From the NCBI RefSeq assembly GCF_021088345.1, contig NZ_CP088156.1:1302001-1366000 (forward strand): DNA of 64,000 bases. Reading direction: 5' to 3'. Position numbers and translations under genes: made by a program. Positions 19,264-28,813 of this stretch are shown piece by piece; positions within the stretch are counted from its first letter, which is position 1, and each line of letters starts with the position of its first letter. A model generated the notes under the pieces. The model saw only the letters and a list, made by a program, of their open reading frames with translations. It was not told where the DNA came from and did not search any database. This DNA is from Bradyrhizobium ontarionense (lineage in GTDB: Bacteria; Pseudomonadota; Alphaproteobacteria; Rhizobiales; Xanthobacteraceae).

Positions 19264-19593
19264 ATGGATCGCGATCTGGAGCCGCTCGTGCCCTATGCAT
19301 TGTTTGAAAACGACGAACAGTTGACCCGGCCGTTTCATACCGAACGCGAGGTCTGGGAAGCCGCGGAGCAGGCCGATCTCATCACGCTCGGCACGCACGG
19401 CGAGAAGATCCTCGACAATAACTTCGAGATCAAACCGTGCGAGGCCACGCCGGAAGAACTCGCGACCGCGAGCCTGGAGATCGTGTCGCCCGACGCCCAC
19501 CCCCCAGATTCTGCGATGAGCAACGGTTCAGTCAATCAGCCGTTGCCTCCAGCTCATAAGGCAACAAAGGCAACAACAAAGACGTCCTCATGA
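19264..19593 (+). CDS. hypothetical protein
   Basis: 109 residues from ATG 19264: MDRDLEPLVPYALFENDEQL, REVWEAAEQADLITLGTHGE, then a low-complexity Pro/Ser/Lys tail. The frame is open from 19159, but the extension (Arg/Ala-rich) looks untranslated. Divergent from the PfpI gene with an EcfG-like motif upstream, so possibly stress-induced. Function unknown. Confidence 0.55.
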   Translation: MDRDLEPLVPYALFENDEQLTRPFHTEREVWEAAEQADLITLGTHGEKILDNNFEIKPCEATPEELATASLEIVSPDAHPPDSAMSNGSVNQPLPPAHKATKATTKTSS

Positions 19594-19634
19594 AATCCTT
19601 GTGCGGCCGCATGGCTCCAGCGCTGGTGCCTGTC

Positions 19635-19868
19635 TCAGGCATGGCGCGCGCTACGCCTTCTACGCGGCTGGGCTCGCGCCTGCTCGGCCTTTAGGTGTTC
19701 GCGTTGCTCGCACAGCCGGTCGACCATATCGAGCATCCGCTGCAGCAGCCCCTCGGCTGACGCCGTGACAATACCGGCGCGCTGCAACTGCAATATCTCC
19801 CGGCGTTGCCGACCGACCTGCAGCCGCATGCGCTCGATTTCCGATCGAACAAGACTGAGGTCGGGCAT
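19635..19868 (-). CDS. small coiled-coil protein
   Basis: 77 residues from ATG 19868: MPDLSLVRSEIERMRLQVGR, heptad-rich QRREILQLQRAGI and LLQRMLDMVDRLCEQREHLK, then a basic Arg-rich tail. Probably an oligomeric helical protein; no function recognised. The ribosome site is weak, and an upstream ATG at 19925 is the alternative. Confidence 0.5.
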   Translation of the reverse strand: MPDLSLVRSEIERMRLQVGRQRREILQLQRAGIVTASAEGLLQRMLDMVDRLCEQREHLKAEQARAQPRRRRSARHA

Positions 19869-20181
19869 TGAGCACCAAGGAAATGAGCCATCAGCAATGA
19901 TAGAACAAATGGGGAACGATTTCAAGCCATCACGTTGGAATGCGAACCGTGGCGGAGAACGGCAGAGAAAATCAAGAAAAGCCGGGACTCGAGAGCGGCC
20001 GAACCAGCCGACGAGATAAGGGGGCGCAGGACCGGACTAACAACCGCGAGCACAAGCCCCGGGCGCGAAGCATTGTTCGCGCCGCCTGCACAGGTATTTG
20101 GATGCCCCAGCGCCGCCCTTGAAGACGTCGCGAATCAAGACTCGGTTGTTTAGTATTCACGGCATTTCTTGGGAGTGCAGC
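19869..20181. other. intergenic region
   Basis: About 310 bases between divergent small genes. No gene or clear promoter motif recognised. Confidence 0.4.
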
Positions 20182-20469
20182 ATGGTTGCGGATAGTGACA
20201 GCAAGGTTGCCTGGCATCGCGCCCAGCTCGGAAAGAATCGCGCGGCCTTGAAACAGATCGAGACAGCACGGTTCACCGTCGGCGAGAGCGCCGATGCGAA
20301 GGCATTCGAACGGACCAGGCGACAAGCTGCGGAACTCCGGTTCAAGATCCGCGAGTCGGAACAGGTCATCGGCCAGCACGACAAGCAGGCGCGGCGTCCA
20401 CTCGCGACCGACCTGCGCAGTCTGTCCAACGTCGAGTGGCACAACTGGACCGGCAACGGGCCGCGCTGA
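20182..20469 (+). CDS. small hydrophilic helical protein
   Basis: 95 residues from ATG 20182 (GGGAG upstream): MVADSDSKVAWHRAQLGKNR, rich in Lys/Arg/Glu/Gln with amphipathic helices (AFERTRRQAAELRFKIRESE). Probably cytosolic. The tail DLRSLSNVEWHNWTGNGPR is likely ordered. No function recognised; no RBS-compatible start further upstream is convincing. Confidence 0.6.
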   Translation: MVADSDSKVAWHRAQLGKNRAALKQIETARFTVGESADAKAFERTRRQAAELRFKIRESEQVIGQHDKQARRPLATDLRSLSNVEWHNWTGNGPR

Positions 20470-20488
20470 CAAGCTCGAGTGCCCCCCC

Positions 20489-21856
20489 TCACTCCGTGAC
20501 GGTGCTGCGCATTGCTTTCGGTTGCTCCAGAACCGTCGAGACGTCCGAAGGTCGGGCTTTGTCATCCCCTCGCTGCCAGCGCTTCAGCCGCTCATCGCTC
20601 CTGCTGAGAGCGTCGAGGTCAATACGCCCGTCTGCGAGAGCCTGCTTGGCGCAGGCGAACACGGGGTGAAACTGCGTCCCGTCGTAAGCGACCAGCAGCA
20701 GATCGGCGCCGCCGTTCAGGGCCTCGACGACAGCCTTGCACAGGTCGTGTCCGTAGATCGCGCCCATGACGAGATCATCGGTTACGATCACGCCTTGGTA
20801 TTTCCAGCGGCCCCGGATCAAACCGTCAAGCACGGCCTTGGAATGCGAGGCGGGGCGCTCGGGATCGATCGCATCGACCACCACGTGACCGACCATCATC
20901 GCCGCATGCGAGTTGTCGAGCACTTGGCGGAACGGCCGCCAATCCGACTGTTCCAACACATCGGCAGGTGTGTCGAGCTGCGCAGAGAAGTGATGCGTAT
21001 CAGCTTCGACGCGTCCCAGACCAGGGAAATGCTTGACGGCCGCATGAACACCGCTCGCTTCCAGACCGCGGACATAGCCGAGCGCTATGTCGCCGACCAC
21101 GGTCGGATCGTTGGAGACCGCGCGCCGGCCAATCAGGGTGTGAAAGTCCAGGCGGTTGCGCTTCCAGCGCGGGCGTAGATCGACGACAGGCGCCAGATTG
21201 AACGTGACGCCCGCCGCAGCCAGCATCTGTCCTTGAGCGCGCCCCATCTCGAACGCATCGTGCGCACGCCGAGCCGCGGGCAGATCGGCCAGCGTTGCGA
21301 GCCCAGGCATGTTGGGCAGGGTCGGAGACAGATGCGCGACAGTGCCTCCCTCCTGATCTGCTGAGACCAGCAGAGGCGGCAGCCCGGCGCTCAGGCGCTC
21401 GGCCTGCAGTCGCGCGAGCTCGGCGCGCAGTTGAGCCTCGGTCCGCCCCCGCACGTTGTGGTGTGTCACATAGACGCCGGTGATCAAGCCCTGCCGTGCC
21501 AACGCTGCTGCGTCCTCCGCGGCCGTGTAGCCGATGATGAAATGCCGCCCGAGCAGGCGGGCCACTTCGGGAGCTGTGCGAAACGTTTCGTACTTTCGCC
21601 AGGCGAACGAGAATTGCGTCGAGGTCAGCGCGACCAGCGGGAGGCACCACGTCAGTACCAGCACCCGCCCGGCCGCGCCGCGGCGCCAATGCCCGCCGAA
21701 CACCAGCAGCAGCGGCGCGGCCATGCCGATGAGGAGCAAGGCGGTGTGACCGGTCCCGCGCAGGCGAACCAGATACGGCTCGTTGCTGTTGAGCGTGATA
21801 AAAATGAAGAGCAGAGCGAGGCTCCAGAGGACCGCCGTCCTGATACGTCCGAGCAT
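20489..21856 (-). CDS. membrane-anchored glycoside hydrolase family 3 protein (beta-N-acetylhexosaminidase type)
   Basis: 455 residues. Two to three N-terminal hydrophobic helices (about 6-22, 38-55, 63-80) precede a GH3 N-terminal TIM barrel. Family markers are SADQEGG (165-171), KHFPGLG at 275-281 followed by D286-x-H288 (the NagZ-type Asp/His acid-base dyad), and the nucleophile segment VIVTDDL (357-362). NagZ enzymes remove GlcNAc from muropeptides in the cytosol. Here the membrane leader suggests an envelope-facing version, a less usual arrangement. Monocistronic by appearance. Confidence 0.8.
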   Translation of the reverse strand: MLGRIRTAVLWSLALLFIFITLNSNEPYLVRLRGTGHTALLLIGMAAPLLLVFGGHWRRGAAGRVLVLTWCLPLVALTSTQFSFAWRKYETFRTAPEVARLLGRHFIIGYTAAEDAAALARQGLITGVYVTHHNVRGRTEAQLRAELARLQAERLSAGLPPLLVSADQEGGTVAHLSPTLPNMPGLATLADLPAARRAHDAFEMGRAQGQMLAAAGVTFNLAPVVDLRPRWKRNRLDFHTLIGRRAVSNDPTVVGDIALGYVRGLEASGVHAAVKHFPGLGRVEADTHHFSAQLDTPADVLEQSDWRPFRQVLDNSHAAMMVGHVVVDAIDPERPASHSKAVLDGLIRGRWKYQGVIVTDDLVMGAIYGHDLCKAVVEALNGGADLLLVAYDGTQFHPVFACAKQALADGRIDLDALSRSDERLKRWQRGDDKARPSDVSTVLEQPKAMRSTVTE

Positions 21857-22068
21857 GTGTGCAGCCGATCATCCCGGGGAAAGACGGCATTCTGCGTAAC
21901 AACGACGATCCGCCTGCGCCAGCTGCGGAATCGCGTCTGCACCAAATCTGCAAACAAATCCTGAAATGCTGCAGAGCCTCTCGTGAGCCGCTGCACGCAC
22001 CAACGTCATGCTGGGTTCATCGGCTGGCGTCTGCCGGCAGAGCAGTGACCCAATCGAGGATTCCCGCA

Positions 22069-23544
22069 ATGACCGGCTCCGCCGAGCTGACGGCTGCCCC
22101 CGCCGTTTCTGATTCCATGTGGCACAAATTCGCCGTCGCTTTCGGCCTTCTCTGGCTCGCCGACATCCTGTTCTACGACCAGATCCCCGGCCTCGCTCTT
22201 CCGATATTTGCAAGTGTGCTGGTCGCGGCCAGCGTTCTCGTCAATCGCGCCAGGATCGACCGTCGGCGCTCGATCCCGGCGGCGATCATCCTCGTCGCAG
22301 GCCTGATCCCGGCGATCGAGGACTCGAACCCGCTGTCGTTCTTGATCGTCGTTCTCACGACGATATCGGCCGTCGCCCTGTCAACCGATCCGGCCGCGGA
22401 CGGATTTCGCCTTCCGCTGACGGCGGCGCGACAGCTGCTGTTGACCGGACCGTTCAGGCTGATACCCGACATCATTGCCGCGTTGCGCGCGAATGATGTT
22501 ACACGCGTCCTACTCACTTGGAGCATCCCGCTGGCGCTGGGCCTCGTGTTCATTCTCCTGTTCGCGGCCGCCAACCCCGTCATCGAGCAGTGGCTCGATC
22601 AGCTCCAACCCCAGCGCGTCGCGTCCAATCTGAGCTTCGGCCGTCCAATCTTCTGGCTCGTGATCCTGTCCCTGATCTGGCCGTTCATCAATCTGCGCTG
22701 GCGCCAGCGAAACACGACGCTGAGCACACCCATCGATCTCGTGGCTGACCGCCCGCCGTCCGTTCTAGCTTCGCTGCTCGGACCTGAGACCGTCATCCGC
22801 TCATTGATCCTGTTCAACGTGCTGTTCGCCGTCCAGACCGCCCTCGACGGCGAGTATCTGTGGGGACACGCGGAGCTTCCCGACGGCATGACCTACGCTG
22901 CCTATGCGCACCGAGGCGCCTACCCTCTGATCGTCACGGCGCTGCTCGCGGCCGCCTTCGTCATCATCGCCGTCCGCTCTGGAACGACGGAGGACCGGCG
23001 CTTCGTCCGTCCACTGGTCTATCTCTGGGTCGCACAGAACCTGATGCTGGTCGCGTCCTCGATGCAGCGGGTCCACATCTACGTCGAGAGCTACCTCCTG
23101 ACCGGCTGGCGCATCGCGGCGTTGATATGGATGGCGCTGGTTGCCGCGGGCCTGTTCCTGATCGTGGTCCGGATCGTCCGGAACAGGCCCAATGGCTGGC
23201 TCATCCGCGCGAACCTGCTGGTGCTCGCGGCGACCCTTTACGGATGTGCGCTCATCAATTTCGACGTGCTGATCGCCGACTACAACGTGAGCCATAGTCG
23301 AGAAGCAGGACGCCAAGGCTCGGCGATCGACATAAATTATCTCTCGAATCTCAGTCCTCAGGTCCTCCCGGCGATCGAGCGCGCCATTTTGTTGTCACCG
23401 GCGAAGAGCGAACTGGCCGCTGCCCGCAACCGCCTGCTGAACGAGCAGGCAAAGAACATGGCGTCCTGGCGCTCCTGGAGCTTTCGCGGCTGGCGCTTGC
23501 AGCGCTATCTCGATACACATCCTCTATCGCACCAACCAAGCTGA
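22069..23544 (+). CDS. multi-pass membrane protein (DUF4153/DUF4173-like)
   Basis: 491 residues from ATG 22069 (GAGGA upstream) with about ten or more hydrophobic helices. The segment YAAYAHRGAYPLIVTALLAA and the later YVESYLLTGWRIAALIWMAL are phrases I associate with the DUF4173 group. A soluble C-terminal tail begins near VSHSREAGRQG. Its stop codon overlaps the ATG of the following response regulator by one base, so the three genes 22069-25879 form a translationally coupled operon and this protein may be the membrane partner or output of that two-component system. Function unproven. Confidence 0.75.
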   Translation: MTGSAELTAAPAVSDSMWHKFAVAFGLLWLADILFYDQIPGLALPIFASVLVAASVLVNRARIDRRRSIPAAIILVAGLIPAIEDSNPLSFLIVVLTTISAVALSTDPAADGFRLPLTAARQLLLTGPFRLIPDIIAALRANDVTRVLLTWSIPLALGLVFILLFAAANPVIEQWLDQLQPQRVASNLSFGRPIFWLVILSLIWPFINLRWRQRNTTLSTPIDLVADRPPSVLASLLGPETVIRSLILFNVLFAVQTALDGEYLWGHAELPDGMTYAAYAHRGAYPLIVTALLAAAFVIIAVRSGTTEDRRFVRPLVYLWVAQNLMLVASSMQRVHIYVESYLLTGWRIAALIWMALVAAGLFLIVVRIVRNRPNGWLIRANLLVLAATLYGCALINFDVLIADYNVSHSREAGRQGSAIDINYLSNLSPQVLPAIERAILLSPAKSELAAARNRLLNEQAKNMASWRSWSFRGWRLQRYLDTHPLSHQPS

Positions 23545-24269
23545 TGCCTCGCCGCGGAGCCCCGAACGTGTCCCCCCGAATCCTCATTGTCGACGATGAT
23601 CCGCACATCCGCGAGGTCTTGCGCGTCGCCTTGAGCAAGGCCGGCATGGCAGTGACTGAAGCAACCGACGGCCGGGCAGCCCTTGTCAGGTTCGCCGAGG
23701 ACCGGCCCGACCTCATCGTTCTCGACGTCGGCATGCCGGAGTTCGACGGCCTCGAGGTCTGCCGACGCATCCGCCGGACCTCGCAGGTGCCGATCCTGTT
23801 CCTCTCGGCGCGTGACGAGGAGATCGATCGAATCCTCGGGCTCGAGATTGGCGGCGACGACTACGTCACCAAGCCGTTCAGCCCGCGCGAGCTCGTCGCC
23901 CGGGTCAACGTCATTCTCCGGCGGGTCACCTCTGGCGGTGCGGATCGCGGGGCCGAGCCCGAGGAGCTGGTTCAGGGCAGGCTGCGCCTCGATCCGCAGC
24001 AGCACGCGGCCCGTTTCGGCGACGCGCCGATTGCCCTGACGGCGCTCGAATTCAGCATCCTGCGCACCCTCATGACCCGCCCAGCCGTGGTGTTCAGCCG
24101 CGAGCAGATCATGAGCGCGGCCTATCAGCTCAATATCCAGGTCTCGGACCGGACCATCGACAGCCACATCCGCAACATCAGGGCCAAGCTCGCCGCGGTC
24201 GATTGCGATGACGCCATCGAGACCGTTCATGGCGTCGGCTTCCGGCTCGGCCGCTGCAGCTCGCCATGA
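23544..24269 (+). CDS. OmpR-family response regulator
   Basis: 241 residues. Receiver domain with acidic pair DDD17-19, phospho-acceptor D61 (LIVLDVGMPEFDG) and Lys in YVTKPFSP; winged-helix DNA-binding domain from about 140 (LTALEFSILRTLM, REQIMSAAYQ, DRTIDSHIRNIRAKL, VHGVGFRL). It overlaps the membrane protein gene by one base and the kinase gene by four (ATGA at 24266), indicating coupled translation. The closest named analogue is CreB-type; the target genes are unknown. A GTG at 23568 is a possible alternative start. Confidence 0.9.
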   Translation: MPRRGAPNVSPRILIVDDDPHIREVLRVALSKAGMAVTEATDGRAALVRFAEDRPDLIVLDVGMPEFDGLEVCRRIRRTSQVPILFLSARDEEIDRILGLEIGGDDYVTKPFSPRELVARVNVILRRVTSGGADRGAEPEELVQGRLRLDPQQHAARFGDAPIALTALEFSILRTLMTRPAVVFSREQIMSAAYQLNIQVSDRTIDSHIRNIRAKLAAVDCDDAIETVHGVGFRLGRCSSP

Positions 24270-25879
24270 TCGCGCCCAAGCCGAAGAAGAAATGGCGGCC
24301 GTCGCTCGGACAAATCGTCTTCGGCGTGCTGGCGCTGGTCGCGACCCTGCCACTTGTCGGGCTGTTCTTCTTCCGCATTTACGACAACCAGTTGATCCGC
24401 CAGACGCAGGCCGAGCTGATCGCGCAGAGCCGCGTGCTGGCCGCCGTGTTTGCCGAAGAGGTCGCCGCGCGCCTCGCATCTGGCATCCCGCTCGGGGCCG
24501 AAATTCCGCCCGAGGCGCGGCCCGACTCCGCGGACACGGTGACGCCGATCCGGCCCCTGCTCGATCTCATGGCCAACGATCTGTTCGTGCGCAGGCCCGA
24601 CGCCCGGCCGGCGCCGCTTCCCGCCGACCCGGCCTATGTCGCGATCGGCGCGCGCCTGCTGCCGGTCATCCTGGAAACCCAGAAGGTCACCCTTGCCGGA
24701 TTTCGCGTGCTCGATCCGCAGGGTGTCGTCATCGCCGGCCGCGACGAGGTCGGCCAGTCGCTGGCCCATATCGAGGAGATCGCCGCCGCTTTGCGCGGGC
24801 AATACAGCGCGGCCCTGCGCATCCGCATTCCGGACAAGACGCCGCCGCCGATCTATTCGATCAGCCGCGGCGTCGGCGTCCACGTGTTCTCCGCCATGCC
24901 CGTCATCGTCAATGACCATGTCGCAGGGGTCATCTACACGTCGCGGACACCGCGCAACATCTTCGAGCATCTCTATCAGGAGCGCGGCAAGTTCGTCGCC
25001 GCCGGCTCCGCCGTCGCGCTCACGACCCTGCTGGTTGGTCTCGTGGTGGCGCGCACGATCACCCGTCCGATGCACGAGCTGATCGACCGGGCCGGGCGCA
25101 TCGGCCGCGGTGACCCGGCCGGCTTCCGTCCCCTCGTCCATTACGGCACGCGCGATTTCGCCGAACTATCGCAGCACTTCTTCGCCATGGCCGAGCAGCT
25201 GGCGCAGCGGTCCAATTACATCCGGAGCTTCTCTGCCCATCTGACGCATGAGCTCAAATCGCCGCTGACCTCGATCAAGGGTGCCACCGAGCTGCTGCTG
25301 GACTCTCTTGCCGGCCGTTCCGAGCCGCTGACACATGCGGAGCAGGACAAGTTCCTCACCAACATCCTGGGCGATGCCGATCGGCTGGAGGCCACGGCCC
25401 AGCGATTGCGTGAGCTCGCCCGGGCGGAAACGGCATCGCAGACCGAGCCCGGCACCGTCGCGGAGGCCGTGGGAACGCTGCAGCTGCGCTTTCCGTCGGC
25501 CAGGATCGAGACGTCAGGTCCGGTCGCGCGCAAGGTCAGTCTCTCGAACGAGACGGTGCTGATCGTGCTCGCGCATCTCGTCGACAATGCCATGCGCCAC
25601 GGAGCGACGCGCGTTCGGCTCGAGGCCGAGCAGAGACAGAGCATGCTGATCGTCAGGGTCGGCAATGACGGCGATCCGATCTCGCCGGAGAACCGCGAAC
25701 GGATCTTCGATGCCTTCTTCACCACGCGGCGCGACAGCGGCGGGACCGGCATGGGACTGGCGATCGTGCGCGCCATCATGGCGAGCCATGGCGGCGAGAT
25801 CATGCTGCTGCCGACAAATACCGGCGTTTGTTTCGAGTTACGGCTGCCGATCGATGATGCCATCGCGGCCAAGCCATAG
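24266..25879 (+). CDS. sensor histidine kinase (CreC-like)
   Basis: 537 residues. A transmembrane helix near 17-36, a periplasmic sensing region of about 210 residues (FRVLDPQGVVIAGRDEVGQS suggests a PAS-like/double-Cache fold), a second helix near 248-268, HAMP, HisKA with H328 in HLTHELKSPLTSIKG, and HATPase_c with N box LAHLVDNAMRHGA, NDGDPIS and GGTGMGLAIV. It is the cognate partner of the overlapping OmpR-type regulator. The signal is unknown. Confidence 0.9.
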   Translation: MIAPKPKKKWRPSLGQIVFGVLALVATLPLVGLFFFRIYDNQLIRQTQAELIAQSRVLAAVFAEEVAARLASGIPLGAEIPPEARPDSADTVTPIRPLLDLMANDLFVRRPDARPAPLPADPAYVAIGARLLPVILETQKVTLAGFRVLDPQGVVIAGRDEVGQSLAHIEEIAAALRGQYSAALRIRIPDKTPPPIYSISRGVGVHVFSAMPVIVNDHVAGVIYTSRTPRNIFEHLYQERGKFVAAGSAVALTTLLVGLVVARTITRPMHELIDRAGRIGRGDPAGFRPLVHYGTRDFAELSQHFFAMAEQLAQRSNYIRSFSAHLTHELKSPLTSIKGATELLLDSLAGRSEPLTHAEQDKFLTNILGDADRLEATAQRLRELARAETASQTEPGTVAEAVGTLQLRFPSARIETSGPVARKVSLSNETVLIVLAHLVDNAMRHGATRVRLEAEQRQSMLIVRVGNDGDPISPENRERIFDAFFTTRRDSGGTGMGLAIVRAIMASHGGEIMLLPTNTGVCFELRLPIDDAIAAKP

Positions 25880-26192
25880 ACCCTAGATAGTGCGGCATGC
25901 CGCGCCCTGCTTGCAGGTTGCTGCCGTGAACCTCCCCTCGATCGAAACAGGCACCAGCGAAGATCGGGGCCGTCGGCAGGAAACGCTCACCGGCTGCGGC
26001 GGCGCAGTGCCCACATTCTTCGGATCGTTCGTATACAAGCAATTTCTTTCCATTCGCAGTCCGTCGCCGGCTGCTCTTGCGGAGACGTGGCCCCATTCGC
26101 GCAATTCGCGCATGACTTGACCTTCCGACCCGCGTAAGCTCCGCCGCTATTGCACCATCGGCCGGTACTGACGCGGCCTTCGGGAGACCTTG
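25880..26192. other. intergenic region before the ABC importer operon
   Basis: About 310 bases; no recognisable gene. It should contain the promoter of the peptide-type ABC operon; the only hint is a TTGACC at about 26117-26122, without a convincing -10. Confidence 0.4.
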
Positions 26193-27809
26193 ATGACTTC
26201 GAGCCGTTTCGAGATCAATCGCCGTGCCGCACTTCTGACCTCCGCTGCCATCGCGGCGAACGTGGTCAATCCGTTCCGAGCGTTCGCCCAGGAGACCCCG
26301 CGCAAGGGCGGCGTGTTCAACGTGCACTACGGCGCCGAGCAGCGGCAGCTCAATCCGAGCCTTCAGGCCTCGACCGGCGTCTACATCATCGGCGGCAAGA
26401 TCCAGGAGAACCTCGTCGACCTCGATGCCAACGGCCAGCCTGTCGGCGTGCTCGCCGAGAGCTGGGAAGCCACCCCCGACGGCAAGACCATCACCTTCAA
26501 ATTGCGCAAGGGCGTTACCTGGCATGACGGCAAGCCGTTCACGTCCGAAGACGTCGCCTTCACCGCGATGAACATGTGGAAGAAGATCCTCAACTACGGA
26601 TCGACGCTGCAGCTGTTCCTGACATCGGTCGATACGCCGGATCCGCAGACCGCGATCTTCCGCTACGAGCGTCCGATGCCGCTCAACCTGCTGCTCCGCG
26701 CCCTGCCCGATCTCGGCTATGTCTCGGCAAAGCACCTCTATGAGAGCGGCGACATCCGCCAGAACCCGGCGAACCTCGCGCCTGTTGGCACCGGTCCCTT
26801 CAAGTTCGTGAAATACGAGCGCGGCCAGTACATCATCGCCGAGCGTAACGCGGACTACTGGCGTTCCAACTCGCCCTATCTCGACCGCATCGTCTGGAAA
26901 GTCATCACCGACCGCGCTGCTGCGGCCGCTCAGCTCGAAGCCGGCGATCTGCACTACAGCCCGTTCTCCGGACTGACGATCTCGGACATGGCGCGGCTCG
27001 GCAAGGACAAGCGCTTCATCGTCTCGACCAAGGGCAACGAGGGCAACGCGCGCACCAACACGCTCGAGTTCAACGTCCGCCGCAAGGAGCTGGCGGACGT
27101 GAAGGTTCGCCGCGCCGTTGCGCATGCGATCAACGTGCCGTTCTTCATCGAGAACTTCCTCGGCGATTTCGCCAAGCTGGGCACCGGGCCGATCCCGTCG
27201 ACCTCGACCGATTTCTATCCCGGCACGAACACGCCGCAATATCCGTACGACAAGGCCAAGGCGGCGGCGCTGCTGGACGAGGCCGGCTACAAGCCCGGCG
27301 CCGGCGGCACCCGGTTTGCGCTGAAGCTGCTGCCCGCGCCCTGGGGTGAGGACATCTCGTTGTGGTCGACCTTCATCCAGCAGTCGCTCGGCGAAGTCGG
27401 CATCGCCGTCGAGATCGTGCGCAATGACGGCGGCGGCTTCCTGAAGCAGGTCTATGACGAGCACGCCTTCGACCTCTCGACCGGATGGCATCAGTACCGC
27501 AACGATCCCGCCGTCTCCACGACCGTCTGGTACCGCTCCGGCCAGCCGAAGGGCGCGCCCTGGACCAACCAGTGGGGCTGGGACGACGCCAAGATCGACA
27601 AGATCATCGACGACGCCGCAACCGAGGTCGATCCGCTCAAGCGCAAGGCGCTCTATGCCGATTTCGTGCGCGAGGCCAATACCGAGCTGCCGGTCTGGAT
27701 GCCGATCGAGCAGATCTTCGTCACGGTGATCACGGCGAAGGCGCGCAACCACTCGAACACACCGCGCTGGGGATCGTCGAGCTGGCACGATCTGTGGCTT
27801 TCCGCCTGA
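26193..27809 (+). CDS. peptide/opine-type ABC transporter substrate-binding protein (SBP family 5)
   Basis: 538 residues from ATG 26193. The signal peptide has an Asn-Arg-Arg pair (FEINRRAALLTSAAIAANVV) and could be Tat-dependent, with cleavage near AFAQE. SBP_bac_5 signatures: LAESWEATPDGKTITFKLRK, VTWHDGKPFTSEDV, VGTGPFKFVKYERGQYI, TNTLEFNVRR, VRRAVAHAI. It would deliver a peptide-like or modified amino-acid ligand to the permeases encoded directly downstream. The specific ligand is not deducible from sequence. Confidence 0.9.
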   Translation: MTSSRFEINRRAALLTSAAIAANVVNPFRAFAQETPRKGGVFNVHYGAEQRQLNPSLQASTGVYIIGGKIQENLVDLDANGQPVGVLAESWEATPDGKTITFKLRKGVTWHDGKPFTSEDVAFTAMNMWKKILNYGSTLQLFLTSVDTPDPQTAIFRYERPMPLNLLLRALPDLGYVSAKHLYESGDIRQNPANLAPVGTGPFKFVKYERGQYIIAERNADYWRSNSPYLDRIVWKVITDRAAAAAQLEAGDLHYSPFSGLTISDMARLGKDKRFIVSTKGNEGNARTNTLEFNVRRKELADVKVRRAVAHAINVPFFIENFLGDFAKLGTGPIPSTSTDFYPGTNTPQYPYDKAKAAALLDEAGYKPGAGGTRFALKLLPAPWGEDISLWSTFIQQSLGEVGIAVEIVRNDGGGFLKQVYDEHAFDLSTGWHQYRNDPAVSTTVWYRSGQPKGAPWTNQWGWDDAKIDKIIDDAATEVDPLKRKALYADFVREANTELPVWMPIEQIFVTVITAKARNHSNTPRWGSSSWHDLWLSA

Positions 27810-27833
27810 GCCAAAGTCGGTCAGAATGAGGCC

Positions 27834-28811
27834 ATGCGCATCTTGAACCTTGCGGGGCGGCGACTCGCCGCCTCGATCCCTACCCTGTTGCTGATCCTGG
27901 TCGGCGTGTTTCTCCTGCTGCAGTTTGCGCCGGGCGATACCGTCGACGCGATGATGGCCCAGATGGGCGGCGGCGATGCGGCCACCGCCCGCGAGCTGCG
28001 CCGCTTCTATGGGCTGGATCTCTCGATCCCGATGCAGCTCGCAAACTATCTGTGGCGGCTGGTGCGGCTCGATCTCGGCTTCTCCGCCATCTACGGCAAG
28101 CCTGTCGCAGCCGTGATCCTGGAGCGGCTGCCGCCGACCTTGCTGCTGATGACCTCGGCCCTGTCATTTGCGTTCTTCTTCGGACTCGTCTTCGGGGTGA
28201 TCGCCGCCCGCGGCGTCAACCGATGGCCGGATACGCTGATCTCGACTGTGGGCCTGGTCTTCTACGCCACGCCCTCGTTCTGGTTCGGCCTGATGGCCAT
28301 CGTCGTGTTCTCGATCTATCTGCAATGGCTGCCGGCCGGCGGCTTCGAGGATATCGGCGCGGTCAGGACCGGGATCTGGCGCATGCTCGACATCGCCAGC
28401 CATCTGGTGCTGCCGTCGCTGACGCTCGGGCTGATCTTTCTTGCCATCTATCTGCGCATCATGCGCGCCTCGATGCTCGAGGTGCTCAATCTCGATTTCG
28501 TCCGCACCGCGCGCGCCAAGGGACTCGACGAGACCCGCATCATCACGCGGCACGTGCTGCGCAACGCGCTGCTGCCGATGGTCACGCTGATCGGGTTGCA
28601 GGCGGGAACGATGCTCGGCGGCTCGGTCGTTGTCGAGACCGTGTTCTCGCTGCCCGGCCTCGGACGCCTCGCCTATGAGTCCGTCGTGCAGCGTGACCTC
28701 AACACGCTGCTCGGCATCGTCTTCGTTTCCGCGTTGCTGGTGATCCTGGTCAACTTCATCACGGACCTGCTCTATGCGCGGCTCGACCCGCGCATCGCCG
28801 CGGATAGCTGA
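27834..28811 (+). CDS. ABC importer permease, DppB type
   Basis: 325 residues, six predicted helices, with the binding-protein-dependent transport fold. The N-terminal helix RLAASIPTLLLILVGVFLLL and the cytoplasmic EAA loop (ARAKGLDETRIITRHVLRNA) are characteristic. It lies 24 bases after the substrate-binding protein gene and 2 bases before the second permease gene. Confidence 0.92.
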   Translation: MRILNLAGRRLAASIPTLLLILVGVFLLLQFAPGDTVDAMMAQMGGGDAATARELRRFYGLDLSIPMQLANYLWRLVRLDLGFSAIYGKPVAAVILERLPPTLLLMTSALSFAFFFGLVFGVIAARGVNRWPDTLISTVGLVFYATPSFWFGLMAIVVFSIYLQWLPAGGFEDIGAVRTGIWRMLDIASHLVLPSLTLGLIFLAIYLRIMRASMLEVLNLDFVRTARAKGLDETRIITRHVLRNALLPMVTLIGLQAGTMLGGSVVVETVFSLPGLGRLAYESVVQRDLNTLLGIVFVSALLVILVNFITDLLYARLDPRIAADS

Positions 28812-28813
28812 GC

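Noticed and set aside
25800..27788. 662-residue minus-strand frame opposite the substrate-binding protein
   Set aside because: Antisense shadow of a clear SBP family 5 gene.
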